From a bacterium (GTDB taxonomy: Bacteria; Desulfobacterota; GWC2-55-46), in NCBI GenBank assembly GCA_004298725.1, contig SCQA01000293.1:1-5676 (forward strand): DNA of 5,676 nucleotides. Direction: 5' to 3'. Shown in pieces: positions 4,786 through 5,676 of this stretch. Position numbers and translations under genes: made by a program. A model generated the notes under the pieces. It was not told the origin of the DNA. It saw only the letters and a program-made list of their open reading frames with translations, and searched no databases. How positions within the stretch are numbered: the first letter of the stretch is position 1; every line of letters starts with the position of its first letter.

Positions 4786-5445
4786 TTACCCCTTTTTCGG
4801 CACTATGGTCAGTTTTGTTTTGCCGTCTTTTATAAGGACTTTCAGTTCAAGGTTGTCGGTTTTGTAGGAGTCTTTGACCTGCTGTCTTGACTTTTCAACT
4901 GACTTTGCGAATGAATCGAATGACAGCCCGGAAGTAGGCTCGTTGCACTGTTTTCTTGCTTCAACGTACTCTTTGTACACGTTTGCAAGGCGCTCTTCCG
5001 GGGACGGAGCAACTGGTTTTTCTGCTTGTTCATGCGATATTTCAGTTGTTTCTTTTTGCGGCGCTAACCGGTTTGATTGCCCGGCCTGCGAGTGATGGCC
5101 GGTGTGGTCTAATTCTATCGGGTCGCGGTTTGTATGGTTTGTCGCGGTGCCGGTAAACGCCCCTGTTTCTGCGGCTTTTCCCGTTGGCTTGCCTTCTTCA
5201 ATCGCGCGGACGGTCCTGCTCCAGTATTGTTTGTAGGCGTTGTATTTAGACACTGCGCTATTAAATCTGAACTTCAGCGCGGTTGACGTTATGGGTTTGT
5301 TGCTGTAGAAGAGTACGATTCTTTCAACTTCATCGCGAAGCTTTAGCGGCTCAAGCTTCAGCACCTTCATGAAGTATTGTTCGTACTCCACTTTCAGCCG
5401 GACAATCTTGGTTTCAAGAATGTTTATATCTTCTCTAATGTCCAT
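4786..5445 (-). CDS. Uncharacterised soluble protein, MXAN_5187 C-terminal-like
   Basis: 219 residues with no signal peptide or membrane segment. Three parts are visible. Residues 1-85 are a charged, probably coiled-coil/helical block (NILETKIVRLKVEYEQYF, then LKFRFNSAVSKYNAYKQYWSR). Residues 86-150 are a low-complexity linker rich in Thr, His, Gln and Pro. Residues 151-219 are a compact domain (RLANVYKEYVEARKQC, LSFDSFAKSVEKSRQQVKDSY, ending ELKVLIKDGKTKLTIVPKKG) with one Cys (167). The two ends resemble hypothetical deltaproteobacterial proteins annotated as having a MXAN_5187 C-terminal domain; this is from memory and unproven, and no function is known. The ATG follows GGGG (5454-5457) at 8-nt spacing. 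It converges on the atp operon and shares no evident function with it. A real gene is likely from its length and domain-like ends. Confidence 0.8.
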   Translation of the reverse strand: MDIREDINILETKIVRLKVEYEQYFMKVLKLEPLKLRDEVERIVLFYSNKPITSTALKFRFNSAVSKYNAYKQYWSRTVRAIEEGKPTGKAAETGAFTGTATNHTNRDPIELDHTGHHSQAGQSNRLAPQKETTEISHEQAEKPVAPSPEERLANVYKEYVEARKQCNEPTSGLSFDSFAKSVEKSRQQVKDSYKTDNLELKVLIKDGKTKLTIVPKKG

Positions 5446-5463
5446 GTCTTCTGCCCCAGCATG

Positions 5464-5492
5464 AATTTACCATCAAACGGTTATTTCCGCAA
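5464..5492 (-). promoter_or_regulatory. Possible weak promoter for the minus-strand gene
   Basis: On the minus strand TTGCGG (5487-5492) and TAAATT (5464-5469) are separated by 17 nt and lie just upstream of the 5445 start. Both boxes are only partial matches to the sigma70 consensus, and the predicted transcript would have a leader of only about 10-15 nt. Weak support. Confidence 0.25.
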
Positions 5493-5501
5493 TGCCGTAA
5501 T

Positions 5502-5542
5502 GTTTTTTTTGTGCCGCGTTCGCGTAGGCGTTGCAAAAAAAC
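5502..5542. repeat. T-tract/A-tract inverted repeat overlapping a promoter
   Basis: GTTTTTTT (5502-5509) and AAAAAAAC (5535-5542) form an 8-bp inverted repeat around a GC-rich loop holding GCC/GGC and CGCG/CGCG. The A-tract lies inside the -35/-10 spacer of the rightward promoter. Phased A/T tracts could bend DNA there. A protein-binding site is possible but nothing specific is recognised. Confidence 0.35.
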
Positions 5543-5558
5543 TTTTGTGAAATATAAT
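5531..5558 (+). promoter_or_regulatory. Sigma70-type promoter reading rightwards out of the window
   Basis: TTGCAA (5531-5536), a 16-nt spacer, then a perfect TATAAT (5553-5558). Transcription would start near 5565. It is divergent from the minus-strand gene. The remaining 110 nt to the window edge contain no convincing open reading frame (only frames of a few codons), so the product, a gene with a long leader or an RNA, lies further right. Confidence 0.55.
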
Positions 5559-5676
5559 GCGGACGCGGTGTATGTGTTTGCTTTAGCATAGCTTATGATA
5601 TCGAATTTGCTTTTACCGTGACTTAAGGCGCACCTGTTGTTTTGCGTGAAATAGGGGCGTTTGCCGGTAGTATGGT

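Noticed and set aside
4874..5156. Plus-strand frames opposite the 219-residue gene
   Set aside because: The minus-strand frame is longer, has domain-like ends and a plausible start; the plus frames overlap each other and have no ribosome binding site.

Overview
The window covers the distal part of a bacterial F1FO ATP synthase operon, followed by a convergent, poorly characterised gene. In order it holds atpA (alpha subunit, cut by the left edge), atpG (gamma), atpD (beta), atpC (epsilon), a strong hairpin terminator, and then one minus-strand gene for a 219-residue soluble protein. The order A-G-D-C is the usual bacterial F1 gene order. atpF/atpH (b and delta subunits) probably lie off the left edge, but this cannot be seen. 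Protein sequences and codon habits (frequent CTT Leu, ATA Ile, AGG Arg beside GC-rich Ala/Gly codons) suggest a Deltaproteobacteria- or Nitrospirota-like lineage. That placement is tentative. The minus-strand protein also resembles hypothetical proteins I associate with Myxococcus-type deltaproteobacteria.

The four ATP synthase genes are intact where visible and keep their key residues: Walker A and B, the alpha arginine finger, the beta catalytic residues, and the gamma terminal helices. Together they encode the catalytic head (alpha3beta3), rotor shaft (gamma) and rotor foot/regulator (epsilon). Small departures are a DELSEDD loop in beta and loss of the arginine of the epsilon ATP-binding motif.

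The unusual part is the spacers. atpA-atpG is separated by 388 nt, atpG-atpD by 118 nt and atpD-atpC by 162 nt, where these genes are usually packed tightly. All three spacers carry repetitive DNA. The first holds an element of about 197 bp with long terminal inverted repeats flanked by TTAA (MITE-like). Inside it is a CCCTCTCCC/GGGAGAGGG palindromic repeat that seems to have been split by a 31-bp insert between CCCCTT direct repeats. All three spacers also contain degenerate tandem arrays with a 7-nt period (units such as GATAACC, GTTAACC, GTGAATA). One of these folds into a long hairpin just after atpG, and others run up to the ribosome binding sites of atpD and atpC.

Past the terminator, the minus-strand gene converges on the operon. 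Upstream of it, at the right edge, is a good sigma70-type promoter (TTGCAA-16-TATAAT) firing rightwards out of the window, with no gene visible behind it yet. I see no defence system, CRISPR array, tRNA or rRNA. The best lead is the layered repeat content inside a core operon.
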